A DNA stretch of 42,123 nt, taken from the NCBI GenBank assembly GCA_017429205.1, contig JAFRPH010000031.1, positions 1 to 42,123 on the forward strand, given 5' to 3'. Positions 33,942 to 42,123 of the stretch are shown one piece after another. Below the pieces are notes generated by a model that saw only the letters and a list, made by a program, of their open reading frames with translations, was not told the origin of the DNA and did not search any database. The DNA is from Bacteroidales bacterium (GTDB lineage Bacteria; Bacteroidota; Bacteroidia; Bacteroidales; UBA932). Each line of letters begins with the position of its first letter. Positions within the stretch are counted from its first letter, which is position 1. A program made the position numbers and the translations under genes.

Positions 33942-35558
33942 TTGAAACCCGAATCCGTCAACAAACTCCTCGAGAAGAGTTTCCGAAATAACTGGAGGCG
34001 TCCGGCCCTTTCGAACTACAAGGGCGAGACGCTCCTGTACAGCGACCTCGCGCGCAGCATTGCGAAAATGCACCTGGCCTACCAGCATTACGGGATCGTT
34101 CCCGGCGACAAGGTCGTCATCATCTCCCGCAACCAGGCCCACTGGGCGGTCTGTTTCCTGGCCGCGATGACCTACGGGGCCGTTCCCGTCCCGCTGCTGC
34201 ACGAATTCAAGCCCGGGAACATCCACTACCTGGTGAACCATTCCGACGCGAAGATCCTCTTCGTGGAGCGGGCCATCTGGGACGGCCTGAACGCGGAGGA
34301 CATGCCCGGCCTCACCGCCGTCATCCAGATCGAGGACTACGAGGTCCTGCACCTGAAGGAAGGCGCCTCCGAGGCCGCCCGCCCCCAGCTGGAGAAGATG
34401 TACAAGAAGGCCTACCCGCGCGGCATCCGTCCCGAAGACATCCATTACCACCCCGACGAACCCGACGAACTGGCCATCCTGAGCTACACGTCCGGCACCT
34501 CCGGCTTCTCCAAGGGCGTGATGATCCCTTACCGCGCCGTCTGGTCCAACGTCTATTTCATGCACGAGAACCTGCCGATGATCGACAACACCTCCAACGT
34601 CGTCGTCATCCTCCCTTCCGCGCATATGTACGGGATGATGTTCGAGTTCTTCTTCGAGATGGTGATGGGCTGCCACATCCATTTCCTCACGAAGGCCCCG
34701 AGCCCGAAGATCCTGGCCGAAGCCTTCTCCGACATCCGCCCGAACGTCGTCTACGCCGTCCCGCTGATCGTGGAGAAGGTCTACAAGATGCTGGTGCGGA
34801 CCCTCCCGAAGGATGCGGACCTGTGCAAGGCCCTGAAGGACTTCTTCGGCGGCGACTTCGAGGAAGTGGTCATCGGCGGCGCCGCCCTCAACCCCGAGGT
34901 GGAACGCGCCCTGCGCAAGGTCAAGTTCCCGTTCACGATCGGCTACGGCATGACCGAGTGCGCCCCCATCATCACGTACTCGCGTTGGTTCAAGAGCCGG
35001 ATGTACTCCTGCGGCACCACCGCCCCCAACATCGAGATCCGGGTCCAGTCCAAGGCCCCGCACCTGATTCCCGGCGAGGTCCAGGTCCAGGGCGCGAACG
35101 TGTTCCTGGGCTATTACAAGAACGCCGAGGCGACGGCCGAGGCCTTCACCCAGGACGGCTGGTTCCGCACCGGCGACGTGGGCATCCTGGACAACGACGG
35201 CTACCTGTACCTGCGCGGCCGCACCAAGTGCATGATCCTCGGCGCCAACGGCCAGAACATCTACCCGGAGGAAATCGAGGCCGCCCTGAACAACATTCCC
35301 TACGTGGTCCATTCGCTCGTGGTCGACGACAACGGCAAGCTGGTGGGCCTGATCTACCCGGACTACAAGCAGGCGAACCTGGACGGTCTCCGCGTCAAGG
35401 AGCTGGACGAACTGCTCCAGAGCAACCTCCAGGAAGTGAACCTGCTCTTCCCGAACTACTCCCACATCTCCCACCTGGAGCTGATGCCGGAAGACTTCGA
35501 GATGACCCCCAAGGGCAGCATCAAACGCTATCTGTATCAGCGCAACCGTCCTTCCTGA
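33942..35558 (+). CDS. Long-chain acyl-CoA synthetase (AMP-binding family)
   Basis: The product activates fatty acids to acyl-CoA through an acyl-adenylate. It has 538 residues from TTG 33942; another TTG at 33918 would add eight. No ATG exists before residue 51, so a TTG start is forced. Motifs: ILSYTSGTSGFSKGVMIPY (ATP loop), VIGGAALNPEV, TIGYGMTECAP, DGWFRTGDVG, GRTKCMILGANGQNIYPEEIE and the C-terminal PKGSIKRYL with the adenylation Lys. It is followed after 5 bases by a lytic transglycosylase gene. A weak promoter-like GATATTTG at 33911-33918 lies just upstream; the 79 bases after pyrB show no clear terminator. Confidence 0.9.
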   Translation: MKPESVNKLLEKSFRNNWRRPALSNYKGETLLYSDLARSIAKMHLAYQHYGIVPGDKVVIISRNQAHWAVCFLAAMTYGAVPVPLLHEFKPGNIHYLVNHSDAKILFVERAIWDGLNAEDMPGLTAVIQIEDYEVLHLKEGASEAARPQLEKMYKKAYPRGIRPEDIHYHPDEPDELAILSYTSGTSGFSKGVMIPYRAVWSNVYFMHENLPMIDNTSNVVVILPSAHMYGMMFEFFFEMVMGCHIHFLTKAPSPKILAEAFSDIRPNVVYAVPLIVEKVYKMLVRTLPKDADLCKALKDFFGGDFEEVVIGGAALNPEVERALRKVKFPFTIGYGMTECAPIITYSRWFKSRMYSCGTTAPNIEIRVQSKAPHLIPGEVQVQGANVFLGYYKNAEATAEAFTQDGWFRTGDVGILDNDGYLYLRGRTKCMILGANGQNIYPEEIEAALNNIPYVVHSLVVDDNGKLVGLIYPDYKQANLDGLRVKELDELLQSNLQEVNLLFPNYSHISHLELMPEDFEMTPKGSIKRYLYQRNRPS

Positions 35559-35563
35559 TCCCT

Positions 35564-36433
35564 ATGAGAAGAATCCTCCTCCCCCTCCTCCTGGCGCTTG
35601 CCGCCGCGACCGTCGCCAAGGCGCAGCCCGCGTGGATGCAGACTCTGCACCCCCAGGCGCCGGGCGTACCGGAATATGTCGCCTTCGCCGGCGACACGGT
35701 CCGTTTCGACCGCACCGACTTCTACGAGCGGATGGACCGGGAACTGATCTCCTTCACCTATATGCACACGAACACGACGCTGATGCTCAAGCGTTCGCGC
35801 CGGTATTTCGCGCAGATCGTCCCGATCCTGCGGCAGCAGGGCATTCCCGAGGACTTGAAGTACCTGATGGCCATCGAGAGCAGCCTGGACCCGAAGGCCC
35901 TGTCCGTCGCGGGCGCGGCCGGCCTCTGGCAGTTCACCAAGGCCACGGCCCAGACGTACGGGCTGGAGGTGTCGACGGAGGTGGACGAACGCTACAACAT
36001 CGAGAAGGAGACCGTCGCGGCCTGCAAGTTCCTCAAGGACGCGTACCGGAAATACGGCGACTGGATGACCGTGGCAGCCAGCTACAACGCGGGCCAGGGC
36101 GGGATTTCCAAGCGCCGCGAGGCCCAGAAGCAGGAATCGGCCCTGGAGCTGTGGCTGCCCGAGGAGACGGCCCGCTACATGTTCCGCCTCCTGGCCGTGA
36201 AGATGTTCTTCGAGAATCCCGCCGCCTTCGGCTTCAATGTGCCGATGACGGAGCGCTACCCCTACATCGAACCCAAAGACGTCCTGACCGTCAACTATCC
36301 CGTTCCCAGCCTGGTGGACTTCGCCCTGGAACACGGCACCACCTACGCGCGGCTGAAGGAGGCCAATCTCTGGCTCCGCGACGACAAGCTCACGAACAAA
36401 GGAAACAAAACGTATAAAATCGTGATCCCCTGA
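35564..36433 (+). CDS. Secreted lytic murein transglycosylase, MltD/Slt-like
   Basis: The product has 289 residues with a signal peptide (MRRILLPLLLALAAATVAKAQ) and is therefore periplasmic. The transglycosylase domain (about 85-230) shows YLMAIESSLDPKALSVAGAAG with catalytic Glu105, then GLWQFTKATAQTYGL, ERYNIEKETVAACKFLKDAY and ASYNAGQGGI. It would cleave peptidoglycan glycan strands to anhydro-muropeptides. The C-terminal 60 residues resemble the start of a LysM-like or linker region (VNYPVPSLVDFALEHGTTYA) without a complete repeat. It lies 5 bases after the acyl-CoA synthetase, probably in one transcript. Confidence 0.88.
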   Translation: MRRILLPLLLALAAATVAKAQPAWMQTLHPQAPGVPEYVAFAGDTVRFDRTDFYERMDRELISFTYMHTNTTLMLKRSRRYFAQIVPILRQQGIPEDLKYLMAIESSLDPKALSVAGAAGLWQFTKATAQTYGLEVSTEVDERYNIEKETVAACKFLKDAYRKYGDWMTVAASYNAGQGGISKRREAQKQESALELWLPEETARYMFRLLAVKMFFENPAAFGFNVPMTERYPYIEPKDVLTVNYPVPSLVDFALEHGTTYARLKEANLWLRDDKLTNKGNKTYKIVIP

Positions 36434-36444
36434 GATCACGATTT
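36417..36444. terminator. Bidirectional terminator between convergent genes
   Basis: AAATCGTGATC (36417-36427) and GATCACGATTT (36434-36444) form an 11-bp stem, followed by a run of T on the plus strand and preceded by A-rich sequence that serves the minus strand. The transglycosylase stop codon (36431-36433) lies in the loop, and the DUF721 gene ends 3 bases beyond. Confidence 0.9.
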
Positions 36445-36446
36445 TT

Positions 36447-36794
36447 TTATTTAAGCACCAGCTCCTTCACGAACCCGGCCGTCCGGTTGTCCTCCGTGAA
36501 CAGCGGGTCCCCCGACAGGGTGGCGTTGATCTTCTCGACAAGTTCCGCTTTCTGGAAGGAGAGCTGGTTGCGGATGACGGAGGAGTTGAGCGTAATATAG
36601 AGGGTGCCGCTGCGGAAATAGCGCTTCAGGGTGAAGGGACCGGCGCCGGAGCAGGCGTCCCAGGCGGCGAAAATCCGCTGCGTATTGAGCCCCGAGGCGA
36701 TTTTCGCGGACTTGATGTACTCCGCGATCACCTCCTCCATCGTGAGCGCCTCCTTCCGGCGGACGAAATAGTTCCGTTTCTTGTACTCCGCCAT
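36447..36794 (-). CDS. DUF721 family protein
   Basis: The product has 115 residues. The DUF721 signature is seen in MEEVIAEYIKSAKIASGLN, IFAAWDACSGAGPFTLK and the beta-hairpin GTLYITLNSSVIRNQLSFQK. Related proteins include DciA, a loader of the replicative helicase, but the exact role in Bacteroidota is not established. It follows recF with a one-base overlap (TGATG), a pairing found in several phyla, and so may share a link with replication or repair. Confidence 0.88.
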   Translation of the reverse strand: MAEYKKRNYFVRRKEALTMEEVIAEYIKSAKIASGLNTQRIFAAWDACSGAGPFTLKRYFRSGTLYITLNSSVIRNQLSFQKAELVEKINATLSGDPLFTEDNRTAGFVKELVLK

Positions 36795-37891
36795 CACTCT
36801 ACCTTCGTGAAGACACCGCCCGCCGTGTCGAAATAGGCGCGGTCGTCGGTGATGCGGTCCACGATGCCGGACAGGCGGACCTTGTTGCAGTCGGTGATGA
36901 AGATCTGGCCGAAGCCGCTGCCGGCGACCATCCCGATGAGGTTGCCGATGCGGTGCATGTCCAGCTTGTCGAAGACGTCGTCCAGCAGGAGGACGGGCGC
37001 GTAGCCGTAGCCGTCGCGCATGATCTCGTACTGGGCGAACTTGAGGGAGACCAGGAAGGACTTCTGCTGGCCCTGGGAGCCGCAGCGGCGGATCGGGTGG
37101 CCGTCCAGGGTGAAGAGGAAATCGTCGCGCTGGATGCCCGAACCGGTGAACCGCAGGACCTGGTCGCGGTCGCGGCCGGCCTTGAGGAGCTCCTCGAGCG
37201 GGGCCTTGGCGAGGTCCGACCGGTATTCCACCGAGACTTCCTCGCTGCCGCCGGAAATGAGTTTGTAATAGGACTGGATGACGGGCCGGAGGTCCTCCGC
37301 GAAGCGCTTGCGGGCCTCGAAGGCCGGCTGCGCGGCGGCTGCCATCCGGGCGTCGAACACGTCCATCAGGTCCCAGTCCACGTTGCCGTCCTTGAGCATC
37401 TTGTTGCGCTGCGCGAGGAGGCGGTTGTACGTCTGGACGGCGGCGAGATAGCTCCGGTCCATCTGCGAGAGGACGCCGTTGACGAAACGGCGGCGCTCCT
37501 CGCCGGACTCGCTCACGAGCGCGATGTCCCCCGGCGAGACCATCACGACCGGCAGGACGCCGATGTGCTCGGAGATGCGGGTGCAGGGCTTCTCGTCCCG
37601 GACGAGCTTCTTCTCCCCTTCCGACACGCGGATGGAGAAGCGCGATTCCAGCCCGTTGTCCATCAGATAGGTGCCGCCGATGGTGAACCCGTCCGTGCCG
37701 AACCGCCAGTTGTAGCGGTCGGGGGCCGGGAAGGCGCTCTTGGTCATGGACAGGTAGTAGATCGCGTCCAACAGGTTCGTCTTCCCCTCGCCGTTGTTCC
37801 CGCTGATGCAGTTCACATTCGGCGAGAACGACAGTTCCTGGAAGGCGATGTTCCGGAAATCCTGGACGACGATTTTCTTGAGCGTGGGCAT
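36794..37891 (-). CDS. recF: DNA replication and repair protein RecF
   Basis: RecF is an ATPase that helps load RecA at gaps on single-stranded DNA. The product is 365 residues. Walker A is GNNGEGKTNLLDAIYYLS (about 31-48), the signature-like segment is GSQGQQKSFLVSLKFAQYE, and Walker B is APVLLLDDVFDKLD. The start ATG at 37891 lies 20 bases from a TATATTTG element on the same strand. It is co-transcribed with DUF721. Confidence 0.94.
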   Translation of the reverse strand: MPTLKKIVVQDFRNIAFQELSFSPNVNCISGNNGEGKTNLLDAIYYLSMTKSAFPAPDRYNWRFGTDGFTIGGTYLMDNGLESRFSIRVSEGEKKLVRDEKPCTRISEHIGVLPVVMVSPGDIALVSESGEERRRFVNGVLSQMDRSYLAAVQTYNRLLAQRNKMLKDGNVDWDLMDVFDARMAAAAQPAFEARKRFAEDLRPVIQSYYKLISGGSEEVSVEYRSDLAKAPLEELLKAGRDRDQVLRFTGSGIQRDDFLFTLDGHPIRRCGSQGQQKSFLVSLKFAQYEIMRDGYGYAPVLLLDDVFDKLDMHRIGNLIGMVAGSGFGQIFITDCNKVRLSGIVDRITDDRAYFDTAGGVFTKVE

Positions 37892-37906
37892 GGCAATGCG
37901 TTCTTG

Positions 37907-37938
37907 ATTGCAAATATAACATTTTTTTACTATTTTTG
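37907..37938 (+). promoter_or_regulatory. Promoter of the TPR protein - yebC operon
   Basis: ATTG (37907-37910), 20 bases, then TATTTTTG (37931-37938) fits the Bacteroidota consensus with one mismatch in the -33. The start would be near 37944, about 50 bases before the ATG. Confidence 0.65.
37911..37918 (-). promoter_or_regulatory. -7 element of the recF promoter
   Basis: TATATTTG on the minus strand matches TAnnTTTG, with no good -33. It lies inside the spacer of the opposite promoter, so the two promoters overlap and probably exclude each other. Confidence 0.55.
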
Positions 37939-37995
37939 CAGGCTGAATGCGTCCTCGGGCGCCAGATACATTGATTTAATAACAAACGAAAAGAT

Positions 37996-38667
37996 ATGGC
38001 AAACAAACCTACCGACCAGGAACTCCGTCAGCAGAATGTCGCTGAGGCCGTTTCCAAGACCGAACTCTTCTTCCAGAAGTACGGAAAACTCATCTACGGC
38101 TGCGTGGCAGCCGTCCTGGTGATCGCCCTCGCGATCCTCGCGTACAACCGCTTCATCTACCAGCCCAAGAAGGCCGAGGCCCAGAAGGAAATGTTCAAGG
38201 CCGAGCAGAAGTTCGCCGCCGGCGATTTCGAGCTCGCCCTGAACGGTGACGACAACAACATGGGCTTCGAGGAAATCATCGACACCTACGGCAAGAAGGC
38301 CGGCGAGGCCGTCTACCTCTATGCCGGTGGCAGCGCCCTCCAGCTGGGCGACTACGAGAAGGCCCTCAAGTACTTCAACAAGTACGCCGGTGAGGACAAG
38401 ATCCTCCTCTCCCGCGCCCAGGCCGGCATCGGTGACGCCTATGTGGGCCTCGAGGACTACAAGAGCGCCCTCGCCGCCTACGAGAAGGCCGCCGCAACCG
38501 TCGACAACTTGTTCGCCGCCGGTTACCTCCTGAAGGCCGGCCAGGTCGCCGAGGAGCTCGGGGACAAGGACAAGGCCCTCGCCTGCTACAAGAAAGTCAA
38601 GGACCAGTATCCGCAGGCCCCCGAGGCGATGGATATCGACAAGTACATCACCCGCATCGAGTTCTAA
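37996..38667 (+). CDS. Membrane-anchored tetratricopeptide repeat protein
   Basis: The product has 223 residues. A short cytoplasmic N-terminus is followed by one membrane span (about residues 33-52, YGCVAAVLVIALAILAYNRF). The rest is alpha-helical with TPR-like units: AVYLYAGGSALQLGDYEKAL, AGIGDAYVGLEDYKSALAAY and LKAGQVAEELGDKDKALACY. The layout is like that of YfgM-type proteins in other phyla, which work with the secretion and chaperone machinery; that role is not shown here. It lies 3 bases before yebC, so the two are co-transcribed. Confidence 0.8.
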   Translation: MANKPTDQELRQQNVAEAVSKTELFFQKYGKLIYGCVAAVLVIALAILAYNRFIYQPKKAEAQKEMFKAEQKFAAGDFELALNGDDNNMGFEEIIDTYGKKAGEAVYLYAGGSALQLGDYEKALKYFNKYAGEDKILLSRAQAGIGDAYVGLEDYKSALAAYEKAAATVDNLFAAGYLLKAGQVAEELGDKDKALACYKKVKDQYPQAPEAMDIDKYITRIEF

Positions 38668-38670
38668 GCC

Positions 38671-39429
38671 ATGGGAAGAGCGTTTGAATTCCGCAAGGAG
38701 CGCAAGCTGAAGCGCTGGGGCCACATGGCCAAGACCTTCACCAAGCTGGGCAAGGAAATCACCATCGCCGTCAAGCAGGGCGGCCCCGAAGTGACCGGCA
38801 ACCCCCGCCTCCGCGCCCTCATCGCCGAGGCGAAGTCCGAGCAGATGCCCAAGGAGAACATCGAGCGCGCCATCAAGAAGGCCACCGAGGCCAAATCCGG
38901 CGACTTCAAGGAGATCGTCTACGAAGGCTTCGGCCCGTTCGGCATCGCCTACCTCGTGGAGGCCGCCACCGACAACAACACCCGCACCGTCGCGAACGTC
39001 CGCAGCTACTTCACCAAGTGCGGCGGCTCCCTCCAGACCAGCGGCAGCGTCGCCTTCATGTTCGACCACAAGTGCGTCTTCCGCATCAAGGAGGACCCTG
39101 CGAAGCCCATCGACCTGGACGAGCTCGAGCTCGAACTGATCGACTTCGGCGCCGACGAGGTCTTCCGCCAGGAGATCGAGGACGAGGACGAGAACGTGAC
39201 CAGCGAGATCGTCATCTACGGCGACTACACCTCCTACGGCCAGATCCAGAAGTACATCGAGGAGAACGGCTACGAACTCGCTTCCGGCGGCTTCGAGCAG
39301 ATTCCGAACGTGGAGCTCAAGGAAGTCACCGACGACCAACGCGCCACCTTGGAGAAGCTCACCGGCCTCCTGGAGGACGACGAGGACGTCACCAACGTGT
39401 ACACCACGATGAAGCCTGCGGAGGAGTAA
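38671..39429 (+). CDS. yebC: YebC/PmpR (TACO1) family protein
   Basis: The product has 252 residues, the usual size. The typical opening [23 protein letters not shown] differs slightly from the common MAGHSKW start, as in many Bacteroidota. It continues with [68 protein letters not shown] and [10 protein letters not shown], all standard. Members have been described as transcription regulators and more recently as translation factors that help at difficult peptide stretches. An intrinsic terminator follows. Confidence 0.95.
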   Translation: MGRAFEFRKERKLKRWGHMAKTFTKLGKEITIAVKQGGPEVTGNPRLRALIAEAKSEQMPKENIERAIKKATEAKSGDFKEIVYEGFGPFGIAYLVEAATDNNTRTVANVRSYFTKCGGSLQTSGSVAFMFDHKCVFRIKEDPAKPIDLDELELELIDFGADEVFRQEIEDEDENVTSEIVIYGDYTSYGQIQKYIEENGYELASGGFEQIPNVELKEVTDDQRATLEKLTGLLEDDEDVTNVYTTMKPAEE

Positions 39430-39450
39430 TTTTCCGCCCGCGAAAAAAAG

Positions 39451-39485
39451 TCGCCGGAGCCGTTTGGGCCCCGGCGATTTTTTTT
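39451..39485 (+). terminator. Intrinsic terminator after yebC
   Basis: TCGCCGGAGCC (39451-39461) pairs with GGCCCCGGCGA (39467-39477), one mismatch, loop of five, followed by eight T (39478-39485). This is a classical rho-independent terminator. Confidence 0.93.
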
Positions 39486-39514
39486 GTCTTCTTTAGGAAG
39501 ATTCACTATATTTG
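39483..39514 (+). promoter_or_regulatory. Promoter of the methylmalonyl-CoA decarboxylase operon
   Basis: TTTG (39483-39486), exactly 20 bases, then TATATTTG (39507-39514) is a full consensus match. The -33 TTTG is made from the end of the T-run of the yebC terminator, so the two signals share bases. Confidence 0.8.
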
Positions 39515-39536
39515 TATGATTTTTAACCATTCTACC

Positions 39537-41093
39537 ATGAGCATTCAGACAGACAACATCCAGAAGCTGGTCGAGCGGCGGGCGAAGGCCCGGCTCGGCG
39601 GCGGGGAGAAACGCATCGAGGCCCAGCACGCCAAGGGCAAGCTGACGGCCCGCGAGCGGATTGCGCTCCTTCTCGACGAAGGCAGCTTCGAGGAGTACGA
39701 TATGTTCGTCCAGCACCGCTGCACGAACTTCGGCATGGACCAGCAGCATTACGACGGCGACGGCGTGGTGACCGGTTGCGGCACCGTCGACGGCCGTCTG
39801 GTGTACGTGTTCGCCCAGGACTTCACGGTCGCCGGGGGATCCCTCTCCAAGACGATGTCCGAGAAGATCTGCAAGGTGATGGACCTGGCGGTCCGCGCCG
39901 GCGCGCCCGTCATCGGCCTGAATGACTCCGGCGGCGCTCGCATCCAGGAGGGCATCGACGCCCTCGCCGGCTTCGGCGAGATCTTCGAGCGCAACATCCT
40001 CGCTTCGGGCGTGGTGCCGCAGGTGAGCGGCATCTTCGGTCCCTGCGCCGGCGGCGCGGTGTACTCCCCCGCCCTCACGGACTTCACGCTGATGGTCAAG
40101 AACACCTCCTACATGTATCTCACCGGCCCGGCGGTCGTCAAGAGCGTCACCGGCGAGGATGTGGACCACGAGTCCCTGGGTGGCGCCTCCGTCCACGCCT
40201 CCAAGAGCGGCGTGGCGCATTTCGCCGCCGAGAGCGAGGAGGAAGGCATCGCCACCATCAAGGAGCTCCTTTCCTTCCTGCCGCAGAACAACCGGGAGGA
40301 AGCCCCCGTGGTCGCCACGAACGACCCGGTGAGCCGCACGGACGACGCCCTGAACGACATCATCCCCGACAGCCCGAACAAGGCTTACGACATGTACGGT
40401 GTCATCCGCAGCATCGTGGACGACAACCGCTTCTTCGAGGTCCACAAGGACTTCGCGAAGAACATCATCGTGGGCTTCGCGCACATGAACGGCCGCAGCG
40501 TGGGCATCGTCGCGAACCAGCCCGACGTGCTGGCCGGCGTGCTCGACATCAACGCCTCCCGCAAGGCCGCCCGCTTCGTCCGCTTCTGCGACGCCTTCAA
40601 CATCCCGCTCGTCACCCTGGTGGACGTCCCGGGCTTCCTGCCCGGCACGCAGCAGGAGTACGGCGCCATCATCACCAACGGCGCGAAGCTCCTGTACGCC
40701 TACGGCGAGGCCACCGTCCCGAAGGTGACGGTCACCCTCCGCAAGGGCTACGGCGGCGCGCACATCGTGATGAGCTGCAAGCAGCTCCGCGGCGACGTGA
40801 ACTACGCCTGGCCGTCCGCCAGCATCGCCGTGATGGGCGCCGACGGCGCCGTGAACGTCCTCTACGCCAAGGATATGAAGGACGATCCCGAGAACGCCCA
40901 GAAGATCTTCGACGAGAAGAAGAAAGAATACGAGGAGCTCTTCTCCAATCCGTACCAGGCCGCGCAGAAGGGCTACATCGACGACATCATCGAGCCCCGC
41001 AACACCCGCTTCCGCGTGATCCGCGCCCTGGAGCAGCTCGCGAACAAGCAGCAGGAAGTCCCTGCCAAGAAACACGACAACCTTCCGTTATGA
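39537..41093 (+). CDS. mmdA: Methylmalonyl-CoA decarboxylase / acyl-CoA carboxylase, carboxyltransferase subunit
   Basis: The product has 518 residues from the ATG at 39537 ([15 protein letters not shown]); an in-frame ATG at 39516 is too close to the promoter. The two crotonase-like halves of the family are visible: [55 protein letters not shown], then [20 protein letters not shown] and [14 protein letters not shown], whose oxyanion-hole glycines are conserved. Together with an OadG-like protein and a biotin carrier it should form the sodium-pumping decarboxylase of the succinate-to-propionate pathway. A propionyl-CoA carboxylase role is the alternative. Confidence 0.92.
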   Translation: MSIQTDNIQKLVERRAKARLGGGEKRIEAQHAKGKLTARERIALLLDEGSFEEYDMFVQHRCTNFGMDQQHYDGDGVVTGCGTVDGRLVYVFAQDFTVAGGSLSKTMSEKICKVMDLAVRAGAPVIGLNDSGGARIQEGIDALAGFGEIFERNILASGVVPQVSGIFGPCAGGAVYSPALTDFTLMVKNTSYMYLTGPAVVKSVTGEDVDHESLGGASVHASKSGVAHFAAESEEEGIATIKELLSFLPQNNREEAPVVATNDPVSRTDDALNDIIPDSPNKAYDMYGVIRSIVDDNRFFEVHKDFAKNIIVGFAHMNGRSVGIVANQPDVLAGVLDINASRKAARFVRFCDAFNIPLVTLVDVPGFLPGTQQEYGAIITNGAKLLYAYGEATVPKVTVTLRKGYGGAHIVMSCKQLRGDVNYAWPSASIAVMGADGAVNVLYAKDMKDDPENAQKIFDEKKKEYEELFSNPYQAAQKGYIDDIIEPRNTRFRVIRALEQLANKQQEVPAKKHDNLPL

Positions 41094-42055
41094 GAAAGCG
41101 CATTCTCCTCATCCTGGCCCTTCTTGCGGTCAGTTTCACGAGCCTCCGCGCCCAGAACGTCATCGACCTCATCATCGCCGAGGCCCTGGCCGTTCCGGAC
41201 TCCACCGGCATCGTGGACGACTACGGAAGGCAGGGAGGCTGGATCGAGATCTTCAACACCTCCCAGGGGACGGTCAACATCGCCGGGTGCTTCCTGACGG
41301 ACGACCGCTCCAATCTGAAGAAGAGCATCATCCCCAAGGGTGACCTCCGTACCAAGATCGGCCCGCGCCAGACCACGCTGTTCTATGCCAGCGGCAACGG
41401 CGACGACGGCACCTTCTATACCAGTTTCAAGGTCCGTCCGGGCAGCACCGTCTATCTTGTCTCCAATGACGGCCGAACCGTCATCGACTCTCTGATCATC
41501 CCGGCCAGCATCCCGGTCGGCATGTCCATGCGGAAAGAGGCCCACGACCTGCGCCAGCGGGAGTTCGAGCCCGTCCCGACCCCGACGGTTCCCTCCCCGG
41601 GCATCTTCAACGGCGACCTGAACGCCGCCTCCAAGGCCGAAGCCATGGCAGAGAAGGACCCGCACGGCGGCATCCTCTCCCTCGTCGCGGTTACGGTCGT
41701 GTTCACCGCCCTCGCCATCCTGTGGTTCCTGTTCTGGCTGTTCTTCGACCGTCCCGCCAAGAAGGCGGCCGAAGCGAAGAACCAGCCTCCGAAGCCCAAG
41801 AAGGAGAAGAAAGGCAAGAAGGCCGCCCTGGCCGAGGTGCCCGCAGGCGCCCCGACCGACGAGATCGCGGCCGTCATCGCCCTCGCCATGGATATGGAAC
41901 AGGGCGGCGACGACTACGCCGCCATCGCGATGGCGATGCACCTCTATTTCTCCGACGCCGTCCACGACAACGAGTCCTTCGTCCTGACGATGCGCCCGAA
42001 GGAAGGTTCCGCCTGGAACGACAAGAAGCAGATTTTCAGAAAATTACCCAGATAA
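41090..42055 (+). CDS. OadG-like decarboxylase subunit with N-terminal lamin-tail domain
   Basis: The product has 321 residues. A signal peptide ([22 protein letters not shown]) is followed by a lamin-tail domain at about 23-150 ([35 protein letters not shown]). One membrane span lies at about 199-220 ([20 protein letters not shown]), then a Lys/Pro/Ala-rich linker, and a C-terminal part with [14 protein letters not shown]. This is the OadG-family plan as found in Bacteroidales: the membrane subunit that assembles carboxyltransferase, biotin carrier and sodium pump. It overlaps mmdA by 4 bases (ATGA). Confidence 0.85.
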   Translation: MRKRILLILALLAVSFTSLRAQNVIDLIIAEALAVPDSTGIVDDYGRQGGWIEIFNTSQGTVNIAGCFLTDDRSNLKKSIIPKGDLRTKIGPRQTTLFYASGNGDDGTFYTSFKVRPGSTVYLVSNDGRTVIDSLIIPASIPVGMSMRKEAHDLRQREFEPVPTPTVPSPGIFNGDLNAASKAEAMAEKDPHGGILSLVAVTVVFTALAILWFLFWLFFDRPAKKAAEAKNQPPKPKKEKKGKKAALAEVPAGAPTDEIAAVIALAMDMEQGGDDYAAIAMAMHLYFSDAVHDNESFVLTMRPKEGSAWNDKKQIFRKLPR

Positions 42056-42070
42056 AACAAATACAGCGAT

Positions 42071-42123
42071 ATGAAAGAGTACAAGTTCAAGATCGGCGGC
42101 AAGGAGTATAACGTGACCGTCAA
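42071..42123 (+). CDS. mmdC: Probable biotin carboxyl carrier subunit, 5' end only
   Basis: An ATG 15 bases after the OadG-like gene opens MKEYKFKIGGKEYNVTV, the usual beginning of Bacteroidota biotin carrier proteins of this operon. Only 17 codons lie in the window, so the biotin-attachment MKM motif cannot be checked. Confidence 0.7.
   Translation, partial: MKEYKFKIGGKEYNVTV

Overview
This looks like a chromosomal segment of a fairly high-GC member of the Bacteroidota, most likely Bacteroidales. The evidence is several promoters of the TTTG-N19..21-TAnnTTTG type, secreted lipoproteins with fimbrillin-like N-termini and GLUG-type repeats, a recF-DUF721 pair, and a methylmalonyl-CoA decarboxylase operon whose OadG subunit carries a lamin-tail domain. 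Family or genus cannot be set from the sequence alone. No tRNA, rRNA, CRISPR array or intact transposase was seen.

Layout. (1) 1-2822: the end of a truncated guanine-deaminase-like gene, then a lower-GC five-gene operon on the minus strand (ECF sigma factor, anti-sigma-like membrane protein, secreted protein, outer-membrane barrel, lipoprotein). (2) 2995-14757: a purine operon on the minus strand in the order purE-purL-purC-purF-purM-purN-purH-purD-folD, with its own promoter and a 3' hairpin. (3) 14823-23763: a minus-strand operon of three large surface lipoproteins. They share an N-terminal plan but end differently: no recognised enzyme domain, an SGNH hydrolase, or a phosphodiester glycosidase. 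Two related small acidic peptides of about 50 residues lie between them. (4) 23960-33862: a plus-strand operon with all the genes for UMP synthesis, pyrC-carA-carB-pyrK-pyrD-pyrF-pyrE-pyrB. (5) 33942-36433: an acyl-CoA synthetase and a lytic transglycosylase. (6) 36447-39429: DUF721 and recF on minus, and a TPR protein and YebC on plus, from a divergent promoter region. (7) 39483-end: the start of a methylmalonyl-CoA decarboxylase operon (mmdA, oadG-like, mmdC).

Most interesting points. First, the pyrimidine operon has a leader that reads like an independently arising counterpart of the enterobacterial pyrBI attenuator: promoter, 28-codon leader peptide, pause-type hairpin, a U-rich tract read by the leader codons, then a terminator hairpin whose loop holds the leader stop codon, 11 bases before pyrC. 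Second, two glutamine amidotransferases have lost the cysteine that splits glutamine. CarA has Gly in place of the Cys, and PurF has no N-terminal Cys and several further changes in the glutaminase pocket, while the ammonia-using parts look intact. PurL keeps its Cys. This suggests that carbamoyl phosphate and phosphoribosylamine are made from free ammonia. Third, PyrB carries the zinc-binding tail of PyrI without the allosteric nucleotide domain. Fourth, palindromic repeat elements sit inside purL (in frame), between carB and pyrK, and between pyrF and pyrE.

Together the two nucleotide operons cover all of UMP synthesis and most of IMP synthesis, and FolD recycles the one-carbon folate used by PurN and PurH. 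purK, purB and a PRPP amidotransferase with an intact glutaminase site are not in this window.
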